Origin: Flavobacteriales bacterium | GTDB lineage: Bacteria > Bacteroidota > Bacteroidia > Flavobacteriales_D > Sanyastnellaceae | Assembly: GCA_029242765.1 (NCBI GenBank) | Contig: JAQWTJ010000050.1 | Span: 1 to 40,515 of the forward strand | DNA: 40,515 bases | Direction: 5' to 3' | Shown: one piece after another, positions 39,901-40,515 of the stretch | How positions within the stretch are numbered: position 1 is the first letter of the stretch | How the letters are laid out: every line of letters begins with the position of its first letter | Translations under genes and position numbers: made by a program | The notes under the pieces: generated by a model | What the model saw: the letters and a program-made list of their open reading frames with translations, nothing else | What the model was told of the DNA's origin: nothing | Database searches by the model: none

Positions 39901-40207
39901 TTTCCAGCCGCAAACGCTCAACCCCTTGCTCGAGAACTTCCAAATTGTGGGATTCGCTGACATTGGCACGGCTTGGACCGGGGCCGACCCCTATGATCAG
40001 GACAACGCCTTCAACCACGTCACGGTCGCGCAACACCCTGTCACCGTAACCGTTGACAACAACCACGAGCCTATCATTTGGGACTTTGGTTTCGGGCTCC
40101 GTGGTGAAATACTCGGTTATTTTGTTCGCGCCGATTGGGGCTGGGGCGTGGACGACGGCCTCCTCCTAGACCGCATCTTTCAACTTTCACTCACCACCGA
40201 TTTCTGA
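36920..40207 (+). CDS. Large exported protein: degenerate peptidase-like domain, TolB-like propeller and C-terminal outer-membrane barrel
   Basis: A 1095-residue protein with three parts. A signal peptide ends SGELSA with Gln35 predicted mature N-terminus. Up to about residue 280 it resembles the peptidase-MA-like domain found in related Bacteroidota proteins (QVIVFNKHADFRQSNIG, then LPDWYEKGLVASLS), but the zinc motif HExxH is replaced by RHLRAGL, so it is likely inactive. Then comes a TolB/WD40-like propeller with repeated SPDG-type units (PSPDGRFAVSVVND, FSPDGHNIIFSGVRHGHSDLYLY, FLPDGSGIVFSSNRP), an Asn/Ser/His-rich linker at about residues 647-705, and a C-terminal region of alternating strands ending in Phe like an outer-membrane barrel. 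Function unknown. ATG 36953 is an alternative start with a good signal peptide. Confidence 0.8.
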   Translation: MQRRRGLPWFPMLQRALSLTLVCVTLLISGELSAQFHDGTVMEFGQQRVQYRQFTWLYYPGDFFQVYYYEGGRDLAGHALDVLTEELAPIEDLFNANLNGPVQVIVFNKHADFRQSNIGISEAQETNIGGTTRIEGGKLFVWFDGDHASFNRHLRAGLYRLLTRQLLFGSDWKEWVKNASLLSLPDWYEKGLVASLSANWDAGLAGRTADLVAQGGIPRVGLLQGEEATVAGRCLWDYIIDTYGRAVIPQVLTATRSGRSVESGFRMLGLDAAQLLASAQLYHFEAFNLGKLQPGVSQQPGHRSTRAERRTMGEWPCQSKKSLNYRQLRPSPDGRFAVSVVNDRGQASLWLHDSATGSSRRIARYDHKLPRIVDPTWPALAWHPSAPLLASIHEEHGRVWLTTTNVETLEQVERELFRIEKVLALDFSPDGHNIIFSGVRHGHSDLYLYRILAASQSPLLSDAFDDLDPRFLPDGSGIVFSSNRPKSGPLDLFVYRLADDTIDRLTDTPEVDERQARPLGGGRFTFQRPDDPDALQLASLDSVIQSVDTAIHYRRFTRYDRVVNWDLPPLNYEITNDGRWGAMFLFDGRPKWKTGALIDPQLVSSNANLTSGQMGQSGELGQSVHAAPPQISVELQPGQVNISRYVFEREHRNQGREGNPVNNPASTSETHSSNQNNGTTSANHATESPHSNRTAIDRPSPRNYHLNYAVDEVLSQVDNTFSTSFYQPLSNPSAGSPGLSGLMKVGMSDVFEDVRWVGGVRLAGSLENSTFALSFQDLTQRVDRQWIIERQGYESVDESIQGIVRVHTQAVHYRRTYPFSEVASARLTATYRLDRTAYLATDPFNMRRDNLYQHGLGGDFALVFDNTWWRGLNLPNGTRAKCWVEYLAEPESSGEYFSTLGFDARHYQALYGRLTLALRAAGSTNLGSRKLLHYLGGVDRALVPLVNQDLQIPEGNFVYQTNATPMRGFKRNSRSGGSFALFSSEIRWPPFTTFFQPQTLNPLLENFQIVGFADIGTAWTGADPYDQDNAFNHVTVAQHPVTVTVDNNHEPIIWDFGFGLRGEILGYFVRADWGWGVDDGLLLDRIFQLSLTTDF

Positions 40208-40220
40208 CAGCATTTATTCC

Positions 40221-40515
40221 ATGGCTTCCCTTGACCTCTCCCTCAACCTCTCTACAGTGCTCATCTTGGTGATGATTGGCGCTGCGGCGGGCACACTTTC
40301 AGGCTTCATCGGCGTCGGTGGTGGGGTAATCATCGTGCCGGCCTTGATCTTTTTCTTCGGCCTGAGCCAAGTGGCCGCCCAGGGCACTTCGCTGTTGTTG
40401 ATGTTGCCGCCGATCGGTGCGCTTGCGGTGGTCAATTACTGGAAAGCCGGGGTGGCCGATTTCCGCATGGCAGGCGTGATGGCGGTGGCATTCGTTCTGG
40501 GGGGCTGGCTGGGAA
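40221..40515 (+). CDS. TauE/SafE-family permease, N-terminal part (3' end outside window)
   Basis: The first 98 codons of a membrane protein of the TauE/SafE sulfite or organosulfonate exporter type. After a short N-terminus comes a hydrophobic segment with LILVMIGAAAGTLSGFIGVGGGVIIVPAL, which carries the family's Gly-rich signature, then further helices (VAAQGTSLLLMLPPIGALAV and MAVAFVLGGWLG). The gene runs off the right edge. It starts at ATG 40221, 13 bases after the previous stop, so co-transcription is possible. The transported substrate cannot be inferred. Confidence 0.88.
   Translation, partial: MASLDLSLNLSTVLILVMIGAAAGTLSGFIGVGGGVIIVPALIFFFGLSQVAAQGTSLLLMLPPIGALAVVNYWKAGVADFRMAGVMAVAFVLGGWLG

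Noticed and set aside
1-40515. CRISPR arrays, insertion sequences, prophage or defence island
   Set aside because: No regularly spaced repeats, transposase, integrase or long inverted repeats were seen; gene content is housekeeping and envelope.

Overview
The window looks like core chromosome of a gliding-type Bacteroidota bacterium, most likely Flavobacteriales, at a fairly high GC for that group. The evidence is PorX, the gldE/gldD gliding genes, a glutaminyl cyclase lipoprotein, signal peptides cut before Gln, a 30-residue AURKAIP1/COX24-type protein, and -7 boxes of the Bacteroidota type (TAnnTTTG) in place of -10/-35 promoters. I saw no insertion sequence, prophage, CRISPR array or toxin-antitoxin island. 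Apart from short intergenic stretches the DNA is fully coding.

Layout. 1-4009: the end of mutS meets alanine dehydrogenase tail to tail, followed (minus strand) by tsaE and porX. 4097-8024: an HD phosphohydrolase, then a minus-strand block of RNase E/G, the tiny basic protein, a TPR membrane protein and HU. 8241-19378: a long plus-strand, operon-like run: mutY, ssb, a gldE-gldD reading frame, coaX, an outer-membrane protein, a TPR protein, lptC, a 60-residue membrane protein, a second CNNM/CorC protein and a PpiD-like isomerase. 19382-24953: queA and a threonine dehydrogenase-like SDR diverge from one tiny promoter region, then a YwqK-repeat protein, a terminator, cysS and glutaminyl cyclase. 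25039-30449: a TPR/pseudo-histidine kinase, pheS, a cyclophilin, a small lipoprotein, tRNA-Pro(GGG) and a receiver-CRP regulator. 30533-40515: pheT, an acyltransferase that overlaps a PhoB/PhoR-type two-component pair, an MBL hydrolase, a very large TolB-like outer-membrane protein and the start of a TauE/SafE permease.

How the genes fit together. Much of the content serves the envelope: LPS export (LptC), periplasmic folding (PpiD, cyclophilin), gliding and type IX secretion (GldE/GldD, PorX), and N-terminal pyroglutamate formation. The rest is translation and genome maintenance (MutS, MutY, SSB, HU, PheS, PheT, CysS, QueA, TsaE). The most unusual observation is that gldE and gldD form one uninterrupted frame, so the lipoprotein signal of GldD becomes an internal hydrophobic segment followed by a lipobox. 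Second, all five clear signal-peptidase-I-type proteins in the window have Gln at the predicted +1 position, and the enzyme that would cyclise it is encoded here too. I found no convincing wholly new multi-gene system; the odd items are fusions, degenerate enzymes and compact promoters.
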